Shown here piece after piece: positions 31,300 to 44,135 of a stretch of DNA of 64,000 nt (positions within the stretch are counted from its first letter, which is position 1; every line of letters starts with the position of its first letter). The notes beneath the pieces were generated by a model, which worked only from the letters and a program-made list of their open reading frames with translations, had not been told where the DNA came from and searched no databases. Both the position numbers and the translations under genes were made by a program. The stretch comes from Lampris incognitus (taxonomy: Eukaryota; Chordata; Actinopteri; Lampriformes; Lampridae), in assembly GCF_029633865.1 (NCBI RefSeq), contig NC_079230.1, forward strand, positions 33,841,150 through 33,905,149, given 5' to 3'.

Positions 31300-31514
31300 A
31301 CAGCGCTCGAGCTGCAGCGACGGTCCACTACATGTATATGAATATAAATATATACGACTATACACACAGCCCCAGACAACCTTCACCACTGCACACTCAC
31401 ACAACGGCTCCCTTCAGAAGACGCGGGTGGGTGTGCGTGAGGTTTCTCAGGGACCCTCTGAGCCCAGGGAGGGTGAAGTAAAGGTGGATTCCGAGGCTTC
31501 ACACAACAAGTGAG
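31300..31514 (+). other. VGF: Proposed non-coding first exon of VGF
   Basis: The start is set about 25-30 bases after TATAAGAG. The end is set by a splice donor TGAG|GTAAAT (GT at 31515-31516). No ATG here opens a long frame, consistent with mammalian VGF, whose 5' exons are untranslated. The exact start is a guess. Confidence 0.4.
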
Positions 31515-32189
31515 GTAAATGGGATTTCTCTACTTGCTGTTTCAGCCCCGCTCACGTGCATGGTTTCGGTATCCGGGACTTTAAGGGACGCATGTGTGAG
31601 TCACTGGTGCTGCAGCTCCACATCTTACTTCAGCTGTGTTTGATAGGTCCTTCCTCCCCCATCCACATCATCTTCACCATCATTATCAACAATATTAAGA
31701 AGAATAAAGCATCCTTAGAGAGCAGTTCCAGCCGTCAGCATGGCTCCGGGTACCATGTTCCTATTTAAAAAAAATTATTTCATTTTTTATTCAGGGTACC
31801 AGAAATACTTAATTAAACCTCATTAGGAAAGATGTAGGCACAACACCCACGTATAACACGTATAACAGCCTTTGGATGTAGCCTGTTAAACGAGCCACAG
31901 CCTGGACCAGAATTTGCTGGTTTCTCTTTTAATCTGGAATAAGAAGTAGACTCCAGTTCCCTGTAGTGTGTTCGTTAGGGTGAGGTTCAGCAGACTGTTC
32001 TACAGGTTCCCAGTGTGTGAACACGACTGTATTTCCATATGTCCCTCTGGTCTCTGCCTCCTAAAGACGGATTTACCAAACCGCATACTTGGTACTGCGG
32101 TGTGTGGAGAGCCGCATAACATCTGCAGGTTTTGGCAAAAGACGGATTGAAAAGAAATCAAAAAGAGATGCAACGAGACAGTTCAGCTT
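31515..32189 (+). other. Start of predicted VGF intron 1, no repeat seen
   Basis: Non-coding and unique-looking. It begins at the proposed donor and runs to the first minisatellite. Confidence 0.35.
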
Positions 32190-35100
32190 TACCCTGATGA
32201 GATAGTAACCATGATGAGATACTAACCCTGATGAGAAACTAACCACGATGAGATACTAACCATGATGATACCAGCAATGATGAGATACTAACAATAATGA
32301 GATACTAACCATGGTGAGATACCAGCAATGATGAAATACTAACCATAATGAGATACTAGCCATGATGAGATACTAGCCATGATGAGATACTAACCATGAT
32401 GAGATACTAACCATAATGAGATACTAGCCATGCTGAGATACTAACCATGATGAGATACTAGCCATGCTGAGATACTAACCATGATGAGATACTAACCATG
32501 ATGAGATACTAACCATAATGAGATACTAGCCATGATGAGATACTAGCCATGATGAGATACTAGCCATGATGAGATACTAGCCATGCTGAGATACTAACCA
32601 TGATGAGATACTAACCATAATGAGATACTAGCCATGATGAGATACTAACCATAATGAGATACTAGCCATGCTGAGATACTAACCATGATGAGATACTAAT
32701 CATGATGACGATACTAGCCATGATGAGGTACTAGCCATGGTGAGATACTAACCATGATGAGAAACTAACCATGATGAGATATTAACCATGATGACGATAC
32801 TAGCCATGATGAGATACTAACCATTATGAGATACCAGCAAAGATGAGATACTAATCATGATGAGATACTAGCCATGATGAGATACTAGCCATGCTGAGAT
32901 ACTAACCATGATGAGGTACTAGCCATGGTGAGATACTAACCATGATGAGAAACTAACCATGATGAGATTTTAACCATGATGAGATACCAGCAATGACGAG
33001 ATACTAACCATGATGAGAAACTAACCATGATGAGATATTTACCATGATGAGATACCAGCAATGACGAGATATTAACCATGATGAGATACTAACCGTGGTG
33101 AGATACTAACCGTGGTGAGATACTGACCATGGTGAGATACTAACCACGATGATATACCAGCAATGATGAGATTCTAATCATGGTGAGATACTAACCATGG
33201 TGGGATACCAGCAATGATGAGATTCTAGTCATGATGAGGTACTAACCATGGTGAGATTCTAACCATGGTGAGATACCAGCAATGATGAGATTCTAGTCAT
33301 GATGAGGTACTAACCATGGTGAGATTCTAACCATGGTGAGATACCAGCAATGATGAGATACTAACCATGGTGAGATACTAACCATGGTGAGATACTAACC
33401 ATGGTGAGATACCAGCAATGACGAGATACTAACCATGATGAGATACTAACCATGGTGAGATACATACCATGATGAGATACTAACCATGATGAGATACTAA
33501 CCATGGTGAGATTCTAACCATGGTGAGATACCAGCAATGATGAGATTCTAATCATGATGAGGTACTAACCATGGTGAGATACTAACCATGGTGAGATATT
33601 TACCATGATGAGATACCAGCAATGATGAGATACTAACCATGGTGAGATATTAACCATGGTGCGATATCAACCATGATGAGATACCAGCAATGACGAGATA
33701 CTAACCATGATGACGATACTAGCCATGATGAGGTACTAGCCATGGTGAGATACTAACCATGATGAGAAACTAACCATGATGAGATATTAACCATGATGAC
33801 GATACTAGCCATGATGAGATACTAACCATTATGAGATACCAGCAAAGATGAGATACTAATCATGATGAGATACTAGCCATGATGAGATACTAGCCATGCT
33901 GAGATACTAACCATGATGAGGTACTAGCCATGGTGAGATACTAACCATGATGAGAAACTAACCATGATGAGATTTTAACCATGATGAGATACCAGCAATG
34001 ACGAGATACTAACCATGATGAGAAACTAACCATGATGAGATATTTACCATGATGAGATACCAGCAATGACGAGATATTAACCATGATGAGATACTAACCG
34101 TGGTGAGATACTGACCATGGTGAGATACTAACCACGATGATATACCAGCAATGATGAGATTCTAATCATGGTGAGATACTAACCATGGTGAGATTCTAAC
34201 CATGGTGAGATACCAGCAATGACGAGATACTAACCATGATGAGATACTAACCATGATGAGATACTAACCATGGTGAGATTCTAACCATGGTGAGATACCA
34301 GCAATGATGAGATTCTAATCATGATGAGGTACTAACCATGGTGAGATACTAACCATGGTGAGATATTTACCATGATGAGATACCAGCAATGATGAGATAC
34401 TAACCATGGTGAGATATTAACCATGGTGCGATATCAACCATGATGAGATACCAGCAATGACGAGATACTAACCATGATGAGATACTAACCATGATGAGAT
34501 ACTAACGATGGTGAGATACTAACCATGACGAGATACTAACCATGATGAGATACTAACGATGGTGAGATACTAACCATGATGAGATACTAACCATGGTGAG
34601 ATACTAACCATGGTGAGATACCAGCAATGACGAGATACTAACCATGATGAGATACTAACGATGGTGAGATACTAACCATGATGAGATACTAACGATGGTG
34701 AGATACTAACCATGATGAGATACTAACCATGGTGAGATACTAACCATGGTGAGATATTAACCATGATGAGATACCAGCAATGACTAGATACTAACCATGA
34801 TGAGATACTAACCATGATGAGATACTAACCATGGGGAGATACTAACCATGGTGAGATATTAACCATGATGAGGTACCAGCAATGACGAGATGCCAACCAT
34901 GATGAGATACTAACCAGGATGAGATACTAACCATGGTGAGATACTAACGATAGTGAGATACTAGCCATGATGAGATACTAGCCATGCTGAGATACTAACC
35001 ATGATGAGGTACTAGCCATGGTGAGATACTAACCATGATGAGAAACTAACCATGATGAGATTTTAACCATGATGAGATACCAGCAATGACGAGATACTAA

Positions 35101-35535
35101 CCATGATGAGAAACTAACCATGATGAGATATTTACCATGATGAGATACCAGCAATGACGAGATATTAACCATGATGAGATACTAACCATGGTGAGATACT
35201 AACCATGGTGAGATATTAACCATGATGAGATACCAGCAATGACGAGATACTAACCATGATGAGATACTAACCATGATGAGATACTAACCATGGGGAGATA
35301 CTAACCATGGTGAGATATTAACCATGATGAGGTACCAGCAATGACGAGATACCAACCATGATGAGATACTAACCAGGATGAGATACTAACCATGGTGAGA
35401 TACTAACGATAGTGAGATACTAACCATGATGAGATACTAACCATGATGAGATACTAACCATGATGAGATACTAACCATGGTTAGATTCTAACCATGGTGA
35501 GATACTAACCATTATGAGATACTAAACATGATTAT
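32190..35535. repeat. Minisatellite, 17-bp unit, roughly 195 copies
   Basis: The consensus is close to atgatgagatactaacc. Common variants swap actaacc/actagcc, atgatg/atggtg, and 'accagcaatgacgag'. Blocks recur at higher order: the pattern beginning TGACGATACT at 32706 recurs at 33711 (offset 1005), and part of it again near 34960-35170. No coding potential. Confidence 0.95.
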
Positions 35536-37487
35536 GATACCACTGGGTGTATGTCTACATACCACTGGGTGTATCTCCACACACCACTGGGTGTATCTCT
35601 ACATACCACTGGGTGTATGTCCACACACCACTGGGTGTATGTCTACATAGCACTGGGTGTATGTCTACATACCACTGGGTGTATCTCTACATACCACTGG
35701 GTGTATGTCTACATACCACTGGGTGTATGTCTACACACCACTGGGTGTATGTCTACATAGCACTGGGTGTATGTCTACATACCACTGGGTGTATCTCTAC
35801 ATACCACTGGGTGTATCTCTACATACCACTGGGTGTATGTCTACATACCACTGGGTGTATCTCCACACACCACTGGGTGTATGTCTACATACCACTGGGT
35901 GTATCTCCACACACCACTGGGTGTATCTCTACACACCACTGGGTGTATGTCTACATACCACTGGGTGTATGTCTACATACCACTGGGTGTATGTCTACAT
36001 ACCACTGGGTGTATCTCTACACACCACTGGGTGTATGTCTACATACCACTGGGTGTATGTCTACATACCACTGGGTGTATCTCTACACACCACTGGGTGT
36101 ATCTCTACACACCACTGGGTGTATGTCTACACACCACTGGGTGTATCTCCACACACCACTGGGTGTATCTCCACACACCACTGGGTGTATCTCCACACAC
36201 CACTGGGTGTATCTCCACACACCACTGGGTGTATGTCTACATACCACTGGGTGTATGTCTACACACCACTGGGTGTATGTCTACACACCACTGGGTGTAT
36301 CTCCACACACCACTGGGTGTATGTCTACACACCACTGGGTGTATCTCCACACACCACTGGGTGTATGTCTACACACCACTGGGTGTATCTCCACACACCA
36401 CTGGGTGTATGTCTACACACCACTGGGTGTATCTCCACACACCACTGGGTGTATGTCTACACACCACTGGGTGTATGTCTATACACCACTGGGTGTATCT
36501 CCACACACCACTGTGTGTATGTCTACACACCACTGGGTGTATGTCTACACACCACTGGGTGTATGTCTACACACCACTGGGTGTATGTCTACACACCACT
36601 GGGTGTATGTCTACACACCACTGGGTGTATGTCTACACACCACTGGGTGTATGTCTACACACCACTGGCTGTATCTCTACATACCACTGGGTGTATGTCT
36701 ACACACCACTGGGTGTATGTCTACACACCACTGGGTGTATGTCTACATACCACTGGGTGTATGTCTACATACCACTGGGTGTATCTCTACACACCACTGG
36801 GTGTATGTCTACACACCACTGGGTGTATGTCTACATACCACTGGGTGTATGTCTACATACCACTGGGTGTATGTCTACACACCACTGGGTGTATGTCTAT
36901 ACACCACTGGGTGTATGTCTACATACCACTGGGTGTATGTCTACACACCACTGGGTGTATGTCTATACACCACTGGGTGTATGTCTACATACCACTGGGT
37001 GTATGTCTACACACCACTGGGTGTATGTCTATACACCACTGGGTGTATGTCTACATACCACTGGGTGTATCTCTACACACCACTGGGTGTATCTCTACAT
37101 ACCACTGGGTGTATGTCTACATACCACTGGGTGTATCTCTACATACCACTGGGTGTATGTCTACATACCACTGGGTGTATGTCTACACACCACTGGGTGT
37201 ATCTCTACACACCACTGGGTGTATGTCTACACACCACTGGGTGTATGTCTACATACCACTGGGTGTATGTCTACACACCACTGGGTGTATGTCTACATAC
37301 CACTGGGTGTATGTCTACACACCACTGGGTGTATGTCTACACACCACTGGGTGTATGTCTACACACCACTGGGTGTATGTCTACACACCACTGGCTGTAT
37401 CTCCACACACCACTGGGTGTATCTCTACACACCACTGGGTGTATGTCTACACACCACTGGGTGTATCTCCACACACCACTGGGTGTC
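35536..37487. repeat. Minisatellite, 22-bp unit, roughly 88 copies
   Basis: The consensus is close to accactgggtgtatgtctacac, varying mainly at tct/tcc, atg/atc and acac/acat. It abuts the 17-bp array directly. Because 22 is not a multiple of 3 and the unit has no stop in any forward frame, all three forward frames stay open for about 1.8-2 kb; these are not genes. Each unit carries ACACC-actg-GGTGT, a short dyad. Confidence 0.97.
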
Positions 37488-38184
37488 CAGAAGATCCGGT
37501 ATGACGCCCGTTGTTAAATGGTCCTGAGTACCATGCCTTGCGACTCGTTAAGAACCGCAGTGTGTCAGCCTCGCTGCCTAGTTTCATTTAATTGGTCTAA
37601 AATATTTCAAGTAATGATCCATTTTCATGACGTGCCAAGGATCACAGGTAGAAAGATGTAAATCCAGCATCTGGACCAAACACAGGCACACCCTGCTGTC
37701 TCCAGGGCTCTCTCTATTACCCCCCCCTACCCCCCCCCCCCCCGCTGCCAGCGCTCTCACGTTATGGGAGCGTTTGGCGCATTGACGCGCAGCCCCAGTC
37801 CAACGAGCCCCTAATCGGTGAGTCAATTAACTCCCACGCCTTAATTCTCAGCAAGTCAACCAAGTAACAACTTACCAAGACGATTCTCAAGATCATGCGT
37901 AACGTGCTTCACTTGCTTTATTCGCACAGCCACTTGTGCCAAAGCCTTATGTGAATATATATATTCTTTGAAAATGACTTCTTATGTAAAGACTTGTCTT
38001 GTGTGGTTGGTTAAAACAATGATTAGACTGTGTGTGTTGTGTTATAGTGGTCTACATTTGACTGATTGCAGGTTATGCCATCAAATTCCTAATTCCAGAT
38101 TTATCTGCAACTGCACATTTCTTGGCAATCAAGGGGCCAATGCAGAGGCGAGTCTAGGCTTTGCCCTCAGCGGGGTGAAAGGTT
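37488..38184 (+). other. Predicted intron DNA, no gene seen
   Basis: Unique-looking DNA with a C-rich run at about 37720-37743. No frame with protein-like composition. Confidence 0.4.
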
Positions 38185-38185
38185 G

Positions 38186-38186
<1 letters not shown>

Positions 38187-38236
<50 letters not shown>

Positions 38237-38250
38237 GAGAGAGCGCGAGT

Positions 38251-38282
<32 letters not shown>

Positions 38283-38315
38283 GAGAGCGAGAGAGAAAGA
38301 GAGAGGGAGGGAGGA
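38187..38315. repeat. (GACA)n / (GAGA)n microsatellite
   Basis: Runs of gacagaca at about 38187-38235 and 38261-38281, separated and followed by gaga-rich DNA. Confidence 0.95.
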
Positions 38316-38577
38316 GGGGTGGATCAGTGGATATACACTACACGTGCAGGTAGATATAGAGCCTCTACTAAATGTTATAGCAGGTTATTACAACACACGC
38401 TCACAACTGCCCATCACAACCCAAAATCATAACATCTGTCCACCACACAAGACCTCATAATCTCTGCCAACACAGCCTAACGTCACTGCAGTGTGTCTCA
38501 GCTCTGTAGCATCATCGCTCAGCAGCAGCATCACCTGCCACAGCACAATCAGCACTCCCACTGCATGCTGCACGTGA

Positions 38578-40012
38578 TTCACAGCACACATCACAATATC
38601 ACAGCACATATCCCAATATCACATCACATAACACATCACAATATCACATATCACATCACATCACATATCACAATATCACAGCACATATCCCAATATCACA
38701 TCACAGAACACATCACAATATCACATATCACATCACATCACATATCACAATATCACAGCACATATCCCAATATCACATCACAGCACATATCACAATATCA
38801 CATCACATATCCCAATATCACATCACATAACACATCACAATATCACATATCACATCACATCACATATCACAATATCACAGCACATATCACAATATCACAT
38901 CACAGCACATATCACAATATCACATCACATATCCCAATATCACATCACAGCACATATCACAATATCACATCACATATCCCAATATCACATCACAGCACAT
39001 ATCACAATATCACATCACATATCCCAATATCACATCACAGCACATATCACAATATCACATCACATATCCCAATATCACATCACAGCACATATTACAATAG
39101 CACATGTCACAATATCACATCACAGAACACATCACAATATCACATATCACATCACATCACATATCACAATATCACATCACATATCACAATATCATATCAC
39201 AGCACATATTACAATATCACATATCACATCACATCACATATCACAATATCACATCACATCACATATCACAATATCACATCACAGCACATATCACAAAATC
39301 ACATCACAGCACATATTACAATAGCACATGTCACAATATCACATCACAGCACATATCACAATATCACAGCACATATCACAATATCACATCACATATCCCA
39401 ATATCACATCACAGCACATATTACAATAGCACATGTCACAATATCACATCACAGCACATATCACAATATCACATCACATATCACAATATCACATCACATC
39501 ACATATCACAATATCACATCACAGCACATATCACAAAATCACATCACAGCACATATTACAATAGCACATGTCACAATATCACATCACAGCACACATCACA
39601 ATATCACAGCACATATCACAATATCACATCACATATCCCAATATCACATCACAGCACATATTACAATAGCACATGTCACAATATCACATCACAGCACATA
39701 TCACAATATCACATCACATATCACAATATCACATCACAGCACATATTACAATATCACATCACATATCACAATATCACATCACAGCACATATTACAATAGC
39801 ACATGTCACAATATCACATCACAGCACACATCACATATCACAATATCACATCACATATCACATCACAGCACATATCACAATATCACATCACAGCACATAT
39901 CCCAATATCACATCACATATCACAATATCACATCACAGCACATATTACAATATCACATCACATATCACCATATCACATCACAGCACATATCACCATATCA
40001 CATCACAGGACG
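38578..40012. repeat. atcac-derived minisatellite
   Basis: Irregular mixtures of cacatatcac, aatatcac, atcacagcac and atcacatatccc, all built on a 5-base 'atcac' theme, about 1.4 kb. Higher-order blocks are visible: 'attacaatagcacatgtcac' recurs at about 39090, 39315, 39420, 39555, 39660 and 39790. The long forward open frames (His/Ile/Ser/Thr only) are artefacts. Confidence 0.95.
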
Positions 40013-40771
40013 CAAACATGTGAGCACATCACTGATGCAGATAGCTATTACCATATTTACATACATAGTAATCCTAAATTATATTGGGAAATTGTGTTTG
40101 CATGTGGCAAATTATGTCTAATTGACCATTTTGGCACGAGCCAAAATGGTCACATTTTACTTCATAAAATAAAATAAGCCCTGCCAACAGTTACAGTTGG
40201 CCTGAAAAAAAAATCAGTAGTTTAGTTTCCTCTTTCCATCATTTTGCCTCACGTAGTGAAATCATAGCGATTATCATGTGTGACTTCTAGACTTCAGAGG
40301 TCAATGTTTTTCTTATGTTGTCCAGGTCCTGGAATGGAGAAGTTTCCCAGAAATTATTGCAATATGGATATATGCAGCATAAATATGTATTTTGAAGGAT
40401 AATTTGATAATTATATTGAAATATATTTATGCATTCAAATTTCAGTATTTTCATATGACTGTGACGGGGGGCTATCCCTTGGGGGGGGGGGGGTCCCTTG
40501 CACCCCCGTAAAATCGACAGTGTCGAAAGATAGCCTCCACTGACTGCATAGAATGATAAAACTCCTTTTCTGGAAGGAAGTTTTGTTAGCTATTACTAAA
40601 CTGTATGGTTGGTTATTTGTGATAGCGGTGGTTGGTACTGGTCTATCACAACCAGCCTTTTTAAAAAGTTATGCACTCTGCTGGTTTATGCACAGCATTA
40701 GTATATACCGATACAGCCATCTCCATTTGATGTAAATGAAAGAAATCTGCCCTTTTCTTTTGTCCCTCCAG
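40013..40771 (+). promoter_or_regulatory. End of predicted VGF intron and splice acceptor
   Basis: The pyrimidine-rich cccttttcttttgtccctccag ends at 40771, giving a strong acceptor 53 bases before the VGF start codon. The rest is AT-rich and non-coding, with a G run near 40480-40492. Confidence 0.65.
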
Positions 40772-40824
40772 GCGTCTTCCTCAGTCCCACCTGTCTGGAA
40801 CTTTAAGCCCATCTCTGAACAGCT

Positions 40825-43140
40825 ATGATTAGGTGTTGGGATACCTCGAGTGCCCTTACACTTCTGATCCTTCTGACTTACTTCTTCCATCTGTCTGCCC
40901 CTAACTACGTCAGTACCCCTCACCCCGTCGACAAAAACAATAGAGCTGCCTCCTCTTGGCTGGCATTTGCAGAAGATGCAGCAAGAATGGGTGAAGAGGG
41001 GGGTTCAGTAGAGAAAGAAGGAGAGAGAGTTGAAGAGCACAAAGAGGAAAGGAAAGATGAACTCTTCAATGATGTTGATCCCAAAATATTAGCAGCAGTT
41101 TTACTGGAGGCTTTGAATATGCCACATACAGAGAGAAAGAGGGAATGGGGCTGGGGTAATGAGACAGAGAAAGAGGAGCAGGAAGGGAGGAAAGATGCAA
41201 ACCAAGAGCAGGAAAAGGGAGGTGATGAGAAAGCAACAGAGGAAGACAGGAAAAAAGATGACCAGATGTTAGCTCTGTTGATGACTGCTACAAGCGCACA
41301 GGGTCGGGATGAGCAGGAGAGGGAAGAGGATGAGAGGAGGAAAGTACAAGAAGAAGAGATGCTTACAGAAAAGGTTATGAGTCATACAACAAGCCAGACA
41401 GTACCAGTTAAAATGCAGCAACAGTCAACAACTGAAAATGGAGAAGGGGAGGAGATGCTAGAAAATGAGGTGGGAGCCAAAGAGGAACCACACTGGGTTT
41501 CAGCTCAGCAAGGGTCAACCACCCTGGATGAGCCACAGCAGCAGGGAGAACAACGCAACGATGAAGAGGAGTATCAACTGAGCCCAGAAGAACTGAAGAA
41601 CCTAGAGTCAATGATGAAAGAGTTTCAGAGCTTAACCACTGCCGTTAAGCGAAAGGGAGATTCAATGCGGGGCCAGAGAGAGAGAAGAGGTTATAGTCCT
41701 TTCAATGACGTCCTACCTAAAATTAAAGACTATGACCTTGCAATGTCAAAGATGAAGCTAAAATGGCAAGAGGAGACACAGAAAGCCATGAACTTCCCCT
41801 CATTCCTGGGGGGCAGTTTTATGGAAGTGGCTGAAGACAACGATTTGAACAATGCTCTCAGTGATCCAGCTCACCCCCTGCCCCCACCAGAGGATGATTT
41901 GGCTGAAGAGGATGTACCAGATATGGAAGTGGAAGAGGAGGATATACTGAGCCCTGAGGAGGAGGAGGCTCAAGCTAAAGCAGAACAGGAGGAAGTTCGC
42001 AGGCAGGCCACAGAAGCACAAAGAGCAAAGATGGAGGAAGAGAAGTTAGCTGACATTGCCTCGGACATGCTGCTCCAGTACATGGCCAAACAAAACAGTG
42101 GAAACAAGAGGGAAAAGGAGCAAATGTGGAAGTACTCATCTTCTCTGCCTAATACTGCAGAGGACAAGCGGTCTGATGAGAAACAGGAGGTGATGGGGGA
42201 TAATGATGATGATATTGATCCTCAAACAATTGATAAGTTGATTGAGATCTCCAGCAAACTCCACCTCCCTGCTGATGATGTAGTGGACATTATCGGTGAT
42301 GTGGAGAAAAAGAAGAAGAAAGATGTGCAACCTGAAACAGCATCACTGTCATCTTGGCAACAAACCCTCATGCCCCAATCTTCACTGCCATCCACTAATG
42401 GCATATCAGTATCAAAGATCACAGCCAATCAAAAAGGCTTTCCCTTGTCCAAACAGACGACAGTTAATCCCCTCAAGGTCTGGTTTCAAGAGAAAACATC
42501 AAGCAAGCCATCGCTGCCCAATCAGGACAGCTGGATGAAACCTCCAAAAGCCAATCAAGATCTTTGGCTTAAACTTCAAAAGCCCCTTTCAACCAACCAG
42601 GATCTCTGGCCGAAACAGAATTCCTTTTGGACTACATACCCTTCTTTCTCCTTTTATCCATCCTACTACCAAAAAAGGCCTTATCGAGGCTATTATCCCA
42701 TTTATTATTCTCCTCCTCCAAAACCGAAACCTCACTACTACATGAAAAACCCTGCTTTCAACCTGAACAATCTCTTACGGAGTTCAGCAAACTACAACTA
42801 TTATTTCACGCCCCAAAAACACTTCCGCAACTGGATCCAACCCAAGCAGAGAAACCCCCCTGCACGCCTTCATAACCCATTTTATTCCAGCTATGCCCTC
42901 TCCTTGTACCCCCAGACATTCCAAAAATTGCACATTCCCAAACCCCGCTCCTCTACCCAACTTCCACGAGTTCTTCCTTATCAAAGTAAGTTCTATTACT
43001 CACCCCTAACATCTGTAGTGGCCAGAAACCAGGATTATCATCGTACTCAGGCTGGGAACCAGGCAGGCAGCAGTCATACTGGTGATCTGGACAATTATAT
43101 TCAACAGATACTCACAAAACGGCCACAGATGTTGGAATAA
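40825..43140 (+). CDS. VGF: Neurosecretory protein VGF (granin precursor)
   Basis: A 771-residue precursor in a single coding exon, as in mammals (about 615 residues there). Residues 1-25 form a signal peptide (hydrophobic LTLLILLTYFF). Blocks I recognise from mammalian VGF: LFNDVDPKILAAVLLEALN (80-98), ADIASDMLLQYM (409-420), AEDKRS (445-450), IDPQTIDKLIEISSKLHLPA (464-483) continuing DDVVDII, and C-terminal DNYIQQILTKRP (756-767). The middle is highly acidic (Glu-rich 100-250 and 357-410), usual for granins sorted to dense-core vesicles. Candidate prohormone-convertase sites: KR 275, RR 287, KR 448, KKKKK 495-499, KR 617 and KR 765. Residues 600-740 are rich in Tyr, Pro and Asn, a part I do not recognise from mammals. 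No stops or frameshifts. The ATG at 40825 is the first in the exon and is followed by the signal peptide. Likely secreted from neurons and endocrine cells and cleaved to peptides. Confidence 0.93.
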   Translation: MIRCWDTSSALTLLILLTYFFHLSAPNYVSTPHPVDKNNRAASSWLAFAEDAARMGEEGGSVEKEGERVEEHKEERKDELFNDVDPKILAAVLLEALNMPHTERKREWGWGNETEKEEQEGRKDANQEQEKGGDEKATEEDRKKDDQMLALLMTATSAQGRDEQEREEDERRKVQEEEMLTEKVMSHTTSQTVPVKMQQQSTTENGEGEEMLENEVGAKEEPHWVSAQQGSTTLDEPQQQGEQRNDEEEYQLSPEELKNLESMMKEFQSLTTAVKRKGDSMRGQRERRGYSPFNDVLPKIKDYDLAMSKMKLKWQEETQKAMNFPSFLGGSFMEVAEDNDLNNALSDPAHPLPPPEDDLAEEDVPDMEVEEEDILSPEEEEAQAKAEQEEVRRQATEAQRAKMEEEKLADIASDMLLQYMAKQNSGNKREKEQMWKYSSSLPNTAEDKRSDEKQEVMGDNDDDIDPQTIDKLIEISSKLHLPADDVVDIIGDVEKKKKKDVQPETASLSSWQQTLMPQSSLPSTNGISVSKITANQKGFPLSKQTTVNPLKVWFQEKTSSKPSLPNQDSWMKPPKANQDLWLKLQKPLSTNQDLWPKQNSFWTTYPSFSFYPSYYQKRPYRGYYPIYYSPPPKPKPHYYMKNPAFNLNNLLRSSANYNYYFTPQKHFRNWIQPKQRNPPARLHNPFYSSYALSLYPQTFQKLHIPKPRSSTQLPRVLPYQSKFYYSPLTSVVARNQDYHRTQAGNQAGSSHTGDLDNYIQQILTKRPQMLE

Positions 43141-43920
43141 AGCAGCAATAGTAGATACACCGAGGGAGGGTTAGAAGTACGAGGAAGATGATGGTTATGT
43201 AGATTTTTTTTCTTGAGTTTCTTAAATATTTCATGTGCTTTTTAAAGGGCACAGATTAATTTGGCGAATGATAATACAAAGGACATGTTCTTCTAACCTT
43301 TTTGTAAGATGGACTTTCAAAAGTTTGAAGAGAAAATGAGAGAACAGATGCACAATGATTTGTAAGAAACCAGTGACTGGGCACGGATCTTCATCATGAA
43401 GACTTTTGACTGGAGCTGCCAGAATGAAGACATTCTGCTTTGCCATGTTCAGACATTCTGAAATGTTACCGAGAGACGTCATTTAGAAGTTTTTAATCAA
43501 TGTACTGAGGACAAACACGTCAATTATCTTTTTTTGTAATATTTATTTATTTTGAAAACATTTAAAGCCATAACATTTTAGTGATGACGTACAGATGTTG
43601 CCAGTTTGAGACAAAGTGAAATGTAATCACTACCCTAGTCTGAATGTATCAATGCCAGTCTATAATTATATTTATAATAATGAATCTAATTACTCTCCCT
43701 ACCTTTGCAGATGAGACAGAGGTTTCAACCGTATCATTTTGGTGACATATAATTGTTCATAGAAAAAGAAACTAGAAAGAATATTCTGGACCACTGTACC
43801 TTTTCTCAGTATATACTCAGATATCCATACATTAAGGCCCTTTACCATAAAATTCACACAGACAGCTGCAGCACCACCACTATGATGGGCTGCATGAGTC
43901 ACACTCTTGCATAACTTCAA
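43141..43920 (+). other. Probable VGF 3' UTR
   Basis: AT-rich non-coding DNA after the VGF stop. I see no canonical AATAAA before the next repeat, only weak variants such as aataat near 43675, so the transcript end is not fixed. Confidence 0.4.
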
Positions 43921-43924
43921 TTAT

Positions 43925-44135
43925 CTTGTTGCTATGGTACCATATCCTGGGTGAAATATCTTGTTGCTATGGTACCATATCCTGGGACAAATATCTTGTT
44001 GCTGTGGTAACACCAGATCCTGGGTCAATTATCTTGTTGCTATGGTACCATATCCCGGGTCAATTATCTTGTTGCTATGGTACCACATCCAGGGGCAATT
44101 ATCTTGTTGCTATGGTACCATATCCTGGGTCAAAC
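43925..44135. repeat. Tandem repeat, about 35-bp unit, six copies
   Basis: The unit contains atcttgttgctatggtacca then tatcctgggtcaatt. The third copy differs (gctgtggtaacaccagatcc). Confidence 0.92.

Noticed and set aside
35547..37527. Three overlapping forward open frames of about 590-660 residues
   Set aside because: They are translations of a 22-bp minisatellite without stops in any forward frame; the three products are the same repeat in shifted order.
38493..40177. Open frames of up to 542 residues rich in His, Ile, Ser and Thr
   Set aside because: They are translations of an atcac-based tandem array. Composition and frame-independence show no selection for protein.
40669..40923. Minus-strand frame over the VGF start
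   Set aside because: Overlaps the VGF acceptor and signal peptide; no protein features.
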